Below, piece after piece: positions 1-11,620 of a stretch of 64,000 bases of DNA. The DNA is from Miscanthus floridulus (lineage: Eukaryota; Streptophyta; Magnoliopsida; Poales; Poaceae): NCBI RefSeq assembly GCF_019320115.1, contig NC_089582.1, forward strand, positions 121,007,856 through 121,071,855, in the 5' to 3' direction. How positions within the stretch are numbered: position 1 is the first letter of the stretch; every line of letters begins with the position of its first letter. The position numbers and the translations under genes were made by a program. Under the pieces are notes generated by a model. The model was not told the origin of the DNA and searched no databases. It saw nothing but the letters and a program-made list of their open reading frames with translations.

Positions 1-13
1 TATAGAAACTAAC

Positions 14-1312
14 CTGAATATCCTCTGAACACCGCCAGTTGTTGAATTAGCTCTACATATGCTAATGATAACTCTGACGAACTGTAACAGAAAATACAAT
101 AGTATCACAAATCCAGGTTCACAAAGCATCAGAGCTTTCATTTAAAAAGTTTAAAACTGTGTGAAATAGTTAAAGAATAGTTGCAACATAATTTATATAA
201 AAAATAGAAAAGTTATTGAAAAGACACTAAATTTAGGCATTTAGCACATTCCCACCTTGCAGCATCCGCAAAGCAGGTTGCATAAACCAGAGCATTCATC
301 CGTACCATTGGAGCACTGTGAAGAGGGTTGACAAAATATGGAAATATTAATTTTCTTGAAATGATATCGGTAGAGTGAAACTCCACTTTAAGATATGATT
401 CAATAGGGACATAAAACAACCATAAAAAGACAGTTAAAAGAATTGTTGACAATTTGATAGTAAACAAGACAGATATGAGCATAGGGGAGGGGGAGAGGGG
501 GGGGCGAGATTGAAGCAACAGAACACCAGGATCATAAAAGGTCTTATTTTTTATAGATGATAGAACTATAGAACAAACAGTGATGTACAGACCCTGTTGT
601 TACTAATATAAATAGACATAAGACCGATAATTCCGGGTACCAGATAAAATATGAATCAACAGTGCCCACAATGAGTCAAGCGCTATTAAATTGTTCATCA
701 AGTACCTGCTCTTTCTTAGTTTCAAGACACTTGTTTGCTGCTTATCTAACCCACCCTTTTTCCATAATACAACACTGTACAAGTGGGAGAATTCGGTATG
801 ACAAACCACTATGAACACTGAACCCTGACATTAACAGAAAATAGATACATTCCTCCCATAGTGCTCCCAAGCGGTGGCTCTCAGCAAATATGCTGAGCCA
901 GCTAATGACAATATTGGTGCAGGTACTGGACTTGGTTGTGCATGATAATGGAAATTGTCGAAGTCATTAATATGTAATTTTTTGGTGTTCTTAGAACTTC
1001 TATGCCATGAATCAGAAGCAGCGGATAGATTCCTAAGCCACGAAGTGCTAAAACTACCATTATCATTTGAAGTGGAAAGAACATCTGCTCCAAAGTCAGT
1101 CAACACACGGGAACCTAATCTTAAATTCCGCCAAAAAAGGAGCAAGAGAAATTATGAATACTTTAATATAGAAGCAAACTTTACAGCCGCTCTGAAGGAT
1201 GAGCATAAAATGTTTTGGAGTAAATGCAGCATACCTTAATGACATCTGCAGGACATGTTCTAAGCTTTGTAGATGCATTAGGGCCAAAAGAGACTAGTGG
1301 CCTTTGGACATG
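14..1312 (-). pseudogene. APC5: APC5 (anaphase-promoting complex subunit 5) gene fragment
   Basis: Four consecutive minus-strand exons match plant APC5, a TPR-containing scaffold subunit of the nuclear APC/C ubiquitin ligase. Exons: 1312-1235 (starts HVQRPLVSFGPNAST), 1127-853 (contains SRVLTDFGADVL and ends AYLLRATAWEHYG), 315-256 (APMVRMNALVYATCFADAA) and 81-14 (SSELSLAYVELIQQLAVF). The 315-256/81-14 join is canonical and in frame. The 1127-853 exon is abnormal: to keep frame it must follow GG (1129-1128) rather than AG and precede GA (852-851) rather than GT. I find no upstream APC5 exons between 1312 and the next gene, so the 5' half appears missing, and the gene continues off the left edge. 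Family identity is strong. Whether this is a pseudogene, a captured fragment, or a gene with unusual splice sites is inference. Confidence 0.75.
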
Positions 1313-2837
1313 CTGACAAACCAAGGAAGAAAAGGTTCATAAACAAGGATGCTCTGAGTTGAAGCACATGAGTCCTGTTCTTAAGCCACATCTAGCCTTT
1401 TCAAGACCAAAGTGACAGATGCTATAGTAACAGTAGCATGAATACAATGGTAACTACACTGTAAGTTTGAAGCTGTGCATCATGTTCAAACGTTGACGTA
1501 ACTATGACAGGAGAACTGCACAGGAGGATAAGCAGAGACATTTAAACACGACTAGGTAAAGAGATCCTTCCTAAATCCTAATGTCAAACAGCAATAAATA
1601 GTAAATACTAGTAGCAGATTTCTTTTTTTCTCGAGCACACAGCAGAGTTGTCTATCATTATACTAATCAGATTCATCACATTTGCACAAAAACCAATCAG
1701 ATTCATCAGTGAAAAGAAAATTTCTGAAATCAAGCACATCAGTAGCAGTTGAGAGATAGACAGAGAAAGAGAGAGAGCCGATGCTCTTTCAGATCCAGGA
1801 TGGGAGATGCTATTCGCAAAAAGAAAAGACAGAATCTGCTCCTCCATTGGCCACCTAGAGACCTAGGACGCTGGATCTTGCTACCGGGGGAGAACCAGGA
1901 CGACGCCGCCATCGCTGTTGTCGGTGCAGCCGTGCAGGGCCACTGCCGGTCGCCGAGGAGCCATGTCGTCCTGGTTGAGAACGCGATTCAATGACATCGC
2001 CGCCGGAGGAGACCACGCCACCAGGGAACGCCGAGCGTGCGGGCCTAGGCACGCCATCGCTAGAAGAGGAGGAGCAGCTTCGGAGCGCTGGCCACCCGTC
2101 GCCTGATGCGTCCGGCCTCCTGCAGGGGAAGCCGAGGGATCCGCCCGTCAGTGCCGCCACCAACCACGGCACGCAGACGCAGAGACGCCACTGGCAGCGT
2201 GAGGGCCACTGACGCCATCGATGGGGTGGAGGATGAAGGCCGGAGCTCGAAGGGGATCAATCCACGGCGCCCCTGCACGGATCGTCCTCATCACCGGAGG
2301 GAGGGACGGGGAGGGTGGCCGCCGCCGGATGCAGGGGGCCCTCGTCGGCGCCAGTACCGGAAGGAGGGGAGGGGGTAGTGCCACCGGTGGGGTGGGGCAG
2401 AGCCGCTGGTGGCTGTTGCAGCCGGGGAAGTCCGTAGCGTGAAGAATATAAAAGGCACCGGCGATTGAATGATGGCGAGGTTTGGGGACAGGATTCTCGG
2501 GGCTGGAACGTGGAAAGGACGAAACAAAAATGATGGATGCATGTGTAAGTGCATGGTCGGTGAATCATACTCGCATGTGTGCCGACCACCGTGCCTAATT
2601 AGGCACCGGCCATGCATGTCGAGAATCCACCGTCCCCTGCTACGAGCCACCGTCCATTTGCGTGCCACATACAATCACTAGGGAAGCCCTGCTTTATTGA
2701 ATGCATCCATGCACGGAGGAAGGCCGGTTGTGACGCGCCTCATCTGAGCCGTGAAATTTCTATCTAACGCACCAATTAAACAGAACGTACGTGGACACTC
2801 TGTGAGGCCGCCGATTCGGCGTGCCTTCATATCTTTA
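1313..2837. other. No supported gene; AT-rich spacer then GC-rich patch
   Basis: This stretch would have to hold the upstream APC5 exons, and I cannot find them. From about 1855 to 2440 the composition switches to GC-rich, and overlapping open frames appear on both strands in all phases. That pattern is expected of GC-rich DNA and none of the frames shows a recognisable motif. It may be a transposon-carried or captured fragment, but I could not identify terminal repeats. Confidence 0.4.
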
Positions 2838-2940
2838 ATTAGTATAGTGCTCACGCTAACGCTACGGCAACATTTGGATACATGTAATTTGCATATATCC
2901 GAACGTTGCCGTAGCGTTAGCACTGGCACCGTACAATATT
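2838..2940. mobile_element. Short hairpin MITE
   Basis: A near-perfect inverted repeat with arms 2855-2880 and 2896-2921 shares the core GCTAACGCTACGGCAAC. Weaker pairing extends outward to about 2838 and 2940. The structure folds into one hairpin and looks like a miniature inverted-repeat transposon. No target duplication was confirmed. Confidence 0.6.
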
Positions 2941-3065
2941 CATAAAATCCCAAAAAACCAAATATATATTAGCCCCCGTACCCCAAAAACCCTACGCAGA
3001 TTGATATACGTCGTGCCCGGCGCCTTCTGCATCGTCGCCGACGTGGTTCCTGAATTTTGCCAACC

Positions 3066-3190
3066 ATGGCCGCGGCGCAGCAGCACCAATTCGATGGCTT
3101 GTCAATAGCAGAGGTCATCTCCACGGCGCATGCAGCAGCACCAATTCGATGACTTGACATTGACAATAGCAGAGGTCGAGGAGATGGGAG
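3066..3190. repeat. Imperfect tandem duplication
   Basis: A segment containing GCAGCAGCACCAATTCGATG followed by CAATAGCAGAGGTC occurs twice, near 3077-3115 and 3132-3175. The second copy carries a few extra bases. The open frames crossing it have no recognisable domain. Confidence 0.5.
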
Positions 3191-3522
3191 GAGATGTGGT
3201 GGCACCGTGGCGCGATAATAGCAGAGGCCGAGGAGGTCTTGCGGCAGAAGTCGTGGTGGAACCTGATGACCAGGCTGATTGTCATGTTCCTGGGCGTATG
3301 CTCCAGGGCATCCCAACAGCTAGCTATTTGGCTAGCTATTTTAATATGAACAGAGAAAAAATAGAAGAAAGAACGATCACTAGCGACGAACAAATAGCTG
3401 ATCTATTTCACGTAGTCCAAACTGTAAAAGGAACATGTGAATCCAATAATATATAAAAAAATAAAATATATAAAATAGTTTTTGCTTTTATCAATCACCT
3501 TCACGTAAGCTATCTACGTTAG

Positions 3523-3735
3523 CACCGTTGCGAACGCCCTTATCATCCGTGGCGCCATTACCTCCGGCCTCACCCGGGCAGACTGGATCGCTATCGGCAT
3601 CACCTCGTGCATGATCTTCGTGATCGGTGTCGGCTTCATCTGCTGGGATGCGTTTGTGCGCGCACAGATAGAGCACTTTCTGGCGTTCGTGCTGTCGGTG
3701 TCGGACGCCTTGGACTTGGAATCCGCCGGTCAGTT
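3523..3735 (+). CDS. Orphan exon-like frame with a hydrophobic segment (low confidence)
   Basis: After a pyrimidine-poor AG at 3521-3522 a plus-strand frame stays open and includes a hydrophobic run (WIAIGITSCMIFVIGVGFIC) followed by AFVRAQIEHFLAFVLSVSDALDLES. This could be one or two membrane-spanning helices. GC content is higher than in the surrounding DNA. I recognise no family, see no clear start or stop structure, and cannot connect it to other exons. It could be a captured gene fragment or chance. Confidence 0.25.
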
Positions 3736-3739
3736 AGCT

Positions 3740-4498
3740 GCCCCGACCGACCATCGGCTAGATCCATCGCTTTATTCCAGAGAATTGACTGAATCCATGC
3801 ATGTGTTTGTCATGGCAAGATCTTCGTGTTGCTGCCGCGTGATTCTACTTCTTATCTACATTGGGATACCTGCAATCCGGGGACACCGTCAGATTGATGT
3901 ATACAAACAACAGACAATCTGATTCGCACGATTTCATGCTCGGTCGCATCCGCGACCCACCAAAACGCTAAAAAAAATCCTGAATAATCTATACAGATGT
4001 TTCGTTTCCCCTGTGGTTTTTCTACTACACATTCAGAATCGCTAAATCTTCAAACCGCAACTCAACTCTGTTACAACATCCACCCTGACACATCTATGCA
4101 CGTTATCATCCTAATTACTAAATACGCAATTACACAACAGGCTCACAGTTGCAGCATCGGGTTGCAGCGCAACGGATCAACGGCGACCAGACCCCCCAAT
4201 GTTGAGGTTGGTGGGTGCCAAGCCACTGGCAGGGTGTGGCCCAAGGCCATTGTCGCTTGGTGCCCGGGACGAACTGGAACTGGGCACAATCCAAATGTCA
4301 TGTTGACAATGTAGCACCTAGATTCAATGTCTACTTGTTACTCAATCAGCCGTATGTGTCTGCATCTGATTCACCACCAGTTGAGCCGCAGGTGGGAACA
4401 TCATCGGTCCTAAAAAAAAGGCAGAAAGCTTTGAAGGGTCATGAACATCGAACTAAAATGGGCATGAGATTAATGGAACATTAAGCATACGAGTGTAG
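3740..4498. other. No gene seen; 3' flank of the bromodomain gene
   Basis: Only short frames without recognisable features occur here. The segment next to 4499 presumably includes the 3' UTR and polyadenylation region of the minus-strand bromodomain gene. I could not define a poly(A) site. Confidence 0.4.
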
Positions 4499-7400
4499 TT
4501 AATAGTCTGGTTCAGCACCTGGAACAGCATTGAAACCATTCACAGTTTGCTGCATGGCCGGGTGTCCGTGAAGATTACTAGGGTTGCCCTTCATCTCAAC
4601 AGCACGTTCACCTCGGTTTATCGATATCTGTGGTACTGATCCACATTGCTGGCTTGCTAATGCTTCAGAATTCATCCTCCGCGCTGTGCTGGTACTGGTA
4701 GAAGCATATGGCATAGCATGTGGTTGAGATCCCGCCGGATGGCTTACGTTGCCTGCACAGGCCTCTGTGGCAGGGAGGCCATTCATAGATGGTTGCTCAC
4801 CTGATGCTGCTATACTGCTTGGTGGTGTCATTGTTTCTGAAAATTCAGCTAGTACGGGTGGCTGAAATGAGTTTGGTGTTTCACCATCTCCTACCCAGCT
4901 ACGACCAAACTTTGTTCCAGGAGGAAGGCTCCGTTCGATTTGTCTTGATGCAATTTCCCAGCCCACAGGACCAAGTTGTGCAGCAAAACGTGCCAGGCTG
5001 CGGGAATAGGACTGCTGTAACTGAACCCCAACCTGATAAAAAAAACATTGTGTTAAAGTGTGGACGATCGTGTCTTGCTGTTCTCTAATGTTAATAGGAG
5101 GCTGAAATTATATTAGTATATCATCAGTTACTTATAGGACAGAATTTGGATTGGACACTCAACTGGTACTAGCAGCTTCTTAGTCCCATTGTAGGAGGAC
5201 GATACCGGCAGCTCATATATTGAACTGGATGGTTGAGTCTCATAATATGTGCTTCGGCGACTATCTTCCATCAGAATTGGCCTCTTTCCCATTTTTGCGG
5301 ACCCATTACCCCCATAACCTGGAAGAAAAGAGTGACCACGACGAAGGTTAAAAGAAAATTGAATTGGCCATATTGGATGCCTAGTCCTTTGTTCAGTTAG
5401 TACTCATCAAATGTTTACCCTTCAAAATACATTTTTTGAAGGAACAAGGGAAAAAAGGGATAAGTTAAAACCTGAGTAATCTTCAATTCTTTCAAATTTC
5501 CGCTCGCCAGACCAGTTGTGCTCATTCCTTCGATTGGCAAAAGAAGCTCTCAGAACATCTGCAATGGCTTTATCCATTACTCTTCGTGACAGATCAACAT
5601 CTGCCTGTGCATGGCGTCCAATATTTGCCACAGTAGCCAATGCTGCACCAGAAAAGTCTGCAGTAGCACGTTCTGCTGGTGGCTTCCCAACTTTCTGTTT
5701 GGCATTGTTCTTGTTTGGAGGCCTGCCCCTGCGAGGCTGTGGCTTTGGTTCTTCCGGTTCTGGCTCCAGCTCGGGTTCTGGTTCCGGTTCTGGTTCACTG
5801 GCATCACTATCTTGCCTAAGATTCTCAAAATCCTTTTTAGCAATCTCTTGAATACCTCGTGCCTGTTATGCATGGCATATGGATGTTAAATACACCATCA
5901 TTCATAATTATATTCAAAGATCATAACATGTAGGCTTAATGTTTGACCTGTCGATAGTATATTGTATCTGGTGAATTGTAGCACATCGCGTTGGAGCTTA
6001 TCAGGAACACGTCATCCTGTAAATCGAAATTTCAGTCAAGTTGAATGAGCTTGATAAAACGTCAGTAGCATTCTGAGGCCAGGAAAGAAATAGTACTTTG
6101 CAGCAGAACTGCAGGAATAATAAAAGCAATACCGAATATTCAAATTCGTTCCAGAAAAAATGTGACATTCTCTAGCATGACTGCACGAAAGGCGTAATTG
6201 CTTTCAACAAGCACTGAGAATACACATGGTACAGTGCAGTTTTGGTCAAGCAGTAGCACACCAGTACTCAATTGTGCGCTGACTAGCAAATTCATTCTTA
6301 AGAGATGTTCAGCAAAGATGTTTGAACACAGAAGATTATGGGATAAAAATGGCTTGCATTAATGATGTTCCATGCAATGAACACAGTCGAATGGGTGGCG
6401 AAAATGCATGTTGGCAAATCCATGATGTTATAGCAGTATATACACATCAGATACTTATCAAGTAGCAAGTCAGCATTAGAAGTAAATTCATTAGCCAAAA
6501 GCTGCAAAATGGTGACCTAAAGCATAGTGTCCTGTTCAGGCATTACAAAGGTATTCATATCATTTTACCAAATGCCTGCCTCATCTTTCAAACAACACAT
6601 TATTCCAACTTAGGTCCAACATACTTAATAATAACTAATGAAATAGCAACTGAGGTACAGCTTCCTATGTAGAGCAAACATCTATAATTATCTAATATAC
6701 CACCTTCCAAAGTACGGCATGAATGACTTGCAAAAGGGAAGGACGTATGTTATTTAGAGCGTTCCTTTATTCAAATAACGAGCTTTCTCAATTGAAAGCA
6801 TCCTATCAAAAGTAACATAGGCAGCACCAAGCACGGTGCTTGTGTAACTTTTTACACATCTACTAGAACTTTAAATCCCTAAGTGATATTTGAACTTAAC
6901 ACATTATATGGTGTACGAGTCCATCCCCGTCTTGTCATGTACTTCTAAAAATGCATCAAGGCATCTCTTCTAAAGAGATAAGGACATTTCATCTTTTCTA
7001 ACAGCGTGTTAACCATCTTTACCATAATAAAAAACCCAACTGCATTTACAAGATTACATTGTATAATGTGCACTTCTTGTGCTCATATATTTTCGAACAG
7101 AATACTGCACTTTCCTGCCTAGTTATATGTCTGGAACCATATATTAGTGTTCTCTTAGCAAGCTTCTAGTGTGTAAACTTGCAAGAGAACATTGATATCC
7201 CAGCTGCCTTAGATGATCTCGTGCAAGTACAATAGGTGGTCAAATGACATATAGCAGTGTTCTCTTAGCAAGTTTCTAATGTGTAAAATCTTCTGTTATT
7301 GACCATGCTGTTAAGTTCGCAATCCTACATTGCATCAAACAAAAATTAACATAGGATACCTCAGAGTATTTGAGAGTTTCTTCTAGGCACATCAGCAGAA

Positions 7401-9759
7401 TAAATGTAACTATATATATATATATATATAATTTAAACTCAGCCAGATAGTTGGAAAAGCAGAAGCCAGAGAAATCATGCCTGAGAAAAGTTAGGGCCAA
7501 TAACACAATCACAAAAAAAAGGAAGGTAATAGGTTGTCTGCTAACTTAGTACAGCTCTGTCTCAGTCTATATCAGATGTTAATCTCAATGCTTAAACTGC
7601 CGAAAAACAAGTAAAGGATACACCGCAGAATCTTGAACAAGAAACAGGTCTTCCCTTCAAGCTGCTGGGTTTATATGCCTAAGTAGAGCAACTCAATAGT
7701 AATAGAAATAATCTTGGATAGGTCACTGAATGCAAACATAGCGTTGGACAAACTTTTTGCTAGTAAAACTGCTCTTATGGAACCAATAAAATAGAACCTA
7801 GGCGTAAGTGCTTCACTCAAACAAGAACATTACCAGAGTAAACTTGATTTAAAATTTACATTCCTTAATTAATTGATAAGAGAATTTACAAAGATAAAAT
7901 ATATATGTTGTACCAATCTAGAACGTGGTTATATTGCCAAGAAAAATCAGGTCTGGGGTTATGGGATTCAGTACACATGGAACTCCATCAGAGACAATAC
8001 CTAACAGGAAAAGCCAGATGTCCATGAGACTAAACATCAGCTCCTAAAACATGCAACCAGGGAAGAGGCGTAGAGCAAGAGGTCCCAGTGGCAACTGACC
8101 AAGCTTTGAATAAAGGATAACAGCTTATTACTAGCTATTACAAAGCAAACAGCCACAGTTTGCTGGCTGATTGAAGGAAAATCCAATAAAAAAACATCAA
8201 TCTAAACAAATCCTGTAACCCACCTCAAATTGCTCCAAGTTGGAATAGGCCCCCTTATCGAGCTTCTTCCGTATTGTCGAAAAATCCATTGGATGCTTTA
8301 TAATGTCATGATAGTCAGGTAGCTGGCCATAATTGGACATGAACAGGTAAATCAGCAGTTTCGATAATCGAAACAAAGAAAACAAACATATAGTATCGTC
8401 ACTTCTAAAGCAAACAAACCTCTTCAGGATCAACAGGCTCTGAAAATACACCATAGGTATCCTTCCTGCAAGAAACCAGGATACACAAAGATGAGAGGTC
8501 CTGGAGCTGAGAATGGGGAGCTGAAAGAAGAACAAGCAACGAGCACAGCAACTCACTTCTGTAGCCTGTCGAGGATGAAGATCAACAACTTTTTGTTCGG
8601 CAAAGGTGTTGTGGGCCCGGAATCTGACGGCTCTGTCGAATGAACAAATCCAAGCCATGAGCACAGGGCCAACAGAGGCACGAGCATTAATTAAAGACGA
8701 GAAAATTGGATTGCCTCCAACAGTAACAGAATTAAAAATGGCATCTTTGTGCACATTTGTCCAGGTATATTTTTTTTGCCTGCGGAAATCTGAGAGTAAA
8801 TGCCACGGAGCAAGGAGCACCAACCTTCACGCCCATCCGTCGCTTTCCTCGTCTTTTCTCCCTGCGGCAGCAGCGGTTAAGATAAAAAGAAATTTAAAAA
8901 CAGAACATACGAAATTAAAATCTTTACGAGCATCGAAAACCTCCCCGGAATAGGAAAAAAAGCAGCATAAAAGGTGGGGCAAGCTTTCGTTTACCAGGGC
9001 CATTTACCAAGTACAGAGATCTAACGAGAGCGCTAAATGCAGTGGAATTTGGCGAGCGAGAAGCTGACAAAAACCAGACCCGAAAAGCGCACGCCTTTAA
9101 AAGCTCGGAGCTGGGGCGTTTAAAAAATTGCGCCAATTATTGCCACGACGAGACTATGCGAGGGTTTAGGATTATTCCAAATGATTGGGAGAACTCTCGC
9201 CTCTCAGGGTGGTCTGAGCGGAGCGGAGTTGACCACTGCGTCACTGTGCCCATCGCTACGGAGATAAATAAATAAATGCTGCCTTTTCATGCCAAAAATA
9301 GCAAAGAAAATTCCTCGGGCGGCGCGCGGCTGCGCAGATCCGTACGCGGCCCGAGGCCTGGGCGCCCCAATTAGGCAAATTCCGCGCGGGATCGACAGAA
9401 TTGGGTCGGATTCGGCTCAGATCGAGGGAAGGGAGGGGGGAGGGGGCGCCCACCTTGGCTGATCCGTCTTGGAGGCCCATGACGAGGCGCAGCTTCTTCT
9501 CGCGGCGGCCGGAGCCAGAGGCGGGCCCGTCGTCGTCCTCGTCCGCGGAGCCGGCGCTCCGGCGGTTGGCGCGTCGCCCCTGGGGCTGCTTCTGCTGCTG
9601 CTGCTGCTGCTGCTCCTGGAGCTGCTGCTCCAGGCGGAGGCTCCGCTTCTGGAGGTCGAGGAGGGATGGACGGCCCTTCTTCTTGCGGCGCTTCGGCGGC
9701 GGAGGCGCCGACATCGCCGGGGACCGCCGCGCTGGTGGCGCCTGCTGCTGCTTGCCCAT
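4499..9759 (-). CDS. Bromodomain protein, BRD1/BRD2/BRD13-like SWI/SNF subunit (9 exons)
   Basis: Exons: 9759-9454, 8861-8825, 8632-8557, 8465-8420, 8322-8224, 6016-5948, 5862-5472, 5318-5164, 5032-4499. They sum to 1713 nt, 570 aa, with GT/AG at every join and matching phases. Residues 23-30 (KRRKKKGR) form a basic nuclear-targeting patch. Residues 50-56 are polyglutamine. The bromodomain spans about 128-220, with the PMDF loop at 166-169 and the acetyl-lysine-binding asparagine at N202 (CYNSPDT). An acidic EP-rich run (234-249) is followed by an AT-hook-like RRGRPP (255-260), then a conserved tail with WSGERKFERIEDYSG and LGPVGWEIASRQIER. In Arabidopsis this family forms core subunits of BRM-type SWI/SNF chromatin remodellers that read acetylated histones. 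The start is the ATG at 9759. Upstream in-frame ATG codons exist but precede a non-conserved stretch. Intron 5 is 2.2 kb. Confidence 0.9.
6017..8223 (-). other. 2.2 kb intron of the bromodomain gene
   Basis: AT-rich intron between exons 5 and 6, splitting the bromodomain between the helix containing LEQFE and DDVFLISSNAM. It holds a short TA microsatellite at 7412-7429. Two copies of a segment reading GTGTTCTCTTAGCAAG, followed by TTCTAGTGTGTAAA or TTCTAATGTGTAAA, occur near 7148 and 7257. No independent gene is visible. Confidence 0.6.
9589..9613 (-). repeat. CAG/CTG trinucleotide run encoding polyglutamine
   Basis: An uninterrupted CTG run on the plus strand encodes the polyglutamine at about residues 50-56 of the bromodomain protein. 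A further glutamine-rich block lies just N-terminal to it. Runs like this are prone to length variation between alleles. Confidence 0.8.
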
Positions 9760-10078
9760 TCCCCGTCGGCGTTCTTTTCCTTTATTTTTTTCTTTTTGCA
9801 CCCCCACCCCCCTTGTTTTTGTGAGGGGGAGTCGTTGCGTTGCGTGTTGGGGGGCGTGAGCGAGCAGGGGGAGGTGGGTGGACTTTTCGGTGGGATTTCT
9901 CCCTCTTTTTCTTGGGACGTTTCGGGTGGGGCACGTGAGGAGCGGGTGCACCGGCCCGAATTTTTTTGTTTTTCAGTCTTTTTTTTAAGATTTTCACAGT
10001 TACGTTTCTAGCAGTATTCTTTTTAAAAAAATAGATTCTGTCGTTGGCGTGACTGATTGCATGGCGCAAACGTGGCAT
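9760..10078. promoter_or_regulatory. Upstream flank of the bromodomain gene
   Basis: This is the presumptive promoter and 5' UTR of the minus-strand bromodomain gene. T-rich and A-rich tracts occur, but I see no convincing TATA box. The assignment is by position only. Confidence 0.35.
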
Positions 10079-11075
10079 GAGCTCGGCGCCGAGATCCACA
10101 GCGCCGAGATCTGAAAATTGACAAATTTTAATTTTTATCATGACTTGGATATTGAAAAATGTGGCTAACTCTAGATTTTTTACAGTGACTTATTATTTGA
10201 TCATTTAAAACAGTCTAGAAACACTTAAGATAAAAAATGATATAGGGTTTATGTTCTTGAACTAGCCTAAAAATGCTTCTAAGTGTTAGATCAATAGTTA
10301 ACTCCTTTTTTCAGGATGCTATTTTGACCAGGGTAAAACTATAGTTTTTTTTCTAGATATGAAGTTTGATCTTTAATAGAAATTATAGTTTGAGTTGAGT
10401 ACAATAAGCTTTGCTTTTAGTTCTAAACCTAAATCAGTCTTTAACATAGCCGAATTATAACGCTGTTTTAGCCCCTCTAAACCTTTCTAATTCCTTTATC
10501 ACGGTAGTGAATTGACATGTTTGCGACATTTTATCTTCCAAATTTGTATAGCAATTCAATTTAATACCATACTACTAGTTTGAATACTCTCTGAGGAGAT
10601 GGCAACAAAACAAGTCTCGTCAAGTTTAAACTTAATCACGGTAAAAAATCAGACTTAGCCATGGTCATAAATTCTAGACTTAGCCATATTTCCACGTGCT
10701 TACAGGTGAGGCGTGTTGCGTCCGTGCTTGCATGCCTACACATGCACGTACGATTCGTTGCATGCACCGATGCATATCCGGTTAGCAATACAATAGACGC
10801 ATAGAGTCGAGCCCTACATTGCTCCGCCGTACTGTAGGAGCCGAGCTCTGTACTATGTCGCCCGGACTTGTTGTAGTTCCATTTGGTCAGACAATTTTTT
10901 ATCTTAAGTATTTCTAGATTATTTTAAGTGATCAAACAGCAAGTCATTGTAAAAACTCTAGTGTTAACCACATTAATCAATATTCAAGTCATGGTAAAAA
11001 TTAAAATTTGTCAATTTTCATAGCTCGGCGCCGTAGCCATTGGCGCCGAGCTCGACGCCAAGATCCACGGCGCCG
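10079..11075. mobile_element. ~1.0 kb DNA transposon with long imperfect terminal inverted repeats
   Basis: The left arm 10079-10240 and right arm 10893-11075 are inverted copies about 160-180 bp long. Both carry GCTCGGCGCCGAG-type GC-rich ends, then AAAATTGACAAATTTTAATT, then TCATTTAAAACAGTCTAGAA or close variants. The interior has no coding capacity. A short extra GGCGCC-rich duplication sits at the right end. It is likely a non-autonomous element. The superfamily is not assigned because no clear target duplication was found. Confidence 0.65.
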
Positions 11076-11379
11076 AGACATATAAGCTTGGCGTCGATTT
11101 ATTTTTTGAAAGGATACTATTAGGAGCGTATTTGTAAAAATATTTTTAAAAAAAGGGGCTGAAAACCAAAAAAAAAAAAAAGTTCGGTGCGCCAGCGGGA
11201 CGTACGGGAGGTGTGGTGTGTACAACTTCACTGGTGTGGCCGATGTCTCTTGCCGTCTTGCGTGAGCGGCTGAACCGCGTAGCGTGTGTACCGATCTTGG
11301 TGTACCAAGAGTCGATCAGAGCGTGACAACATGGACGTCGATTCTGCAGCACCAGGGATCTTAGCTTCCAGCATATTTC

Positions 11380-11620
11380 GGCCTTGTTTAGTTCCCTTCA
11401 AAATTCTAAGTTTTTTCACTCTCTCTCCATCACATCAATTTTTAGCTGCTTGCATGGAGTATTAAATGTAGGTAAAAAAATAACTAATTACACAGTTTAG
11501 TTGGAAATCACGAGATGAATCTTTTGAGCCTAGTTGATCTACGATTGGACAATATTTATCAAATAAGACGAAAGTGGTACTATTCATCAGGTTGAAAAAA
11601 CTTTCAATCTAAACGTGGCC
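11380..11620. mobile_element. Tourist-like MITE (241 bp)
   Basis: Terminal inverted repeats begin GGCCTTGTTTAG on the left and end CTAAACGTGGCC on the right. The element is flanked by a 3-bp direct repeat TTC (11377-11379 and 11621-11623). Size, AT-rich interior and 3-bp duplication fit a PIF/Harbinger-derived Tourist-type MITE. Confidence 0.75.

Noticed and set aside
1855..2440. Overlapping 60-130 codon frames on both strands
   Set aside because: They arise from GC-rich sequence with few stop codons, conflict with each other, and show no domain or splice logic.
8197..8823. 208-codon minus-strand ORF read as a single protein
   Set aside because: It runs through introns of the bromodomain gene. 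Only 8632-8557, 8465-8420 and 8322-8224 are exons.
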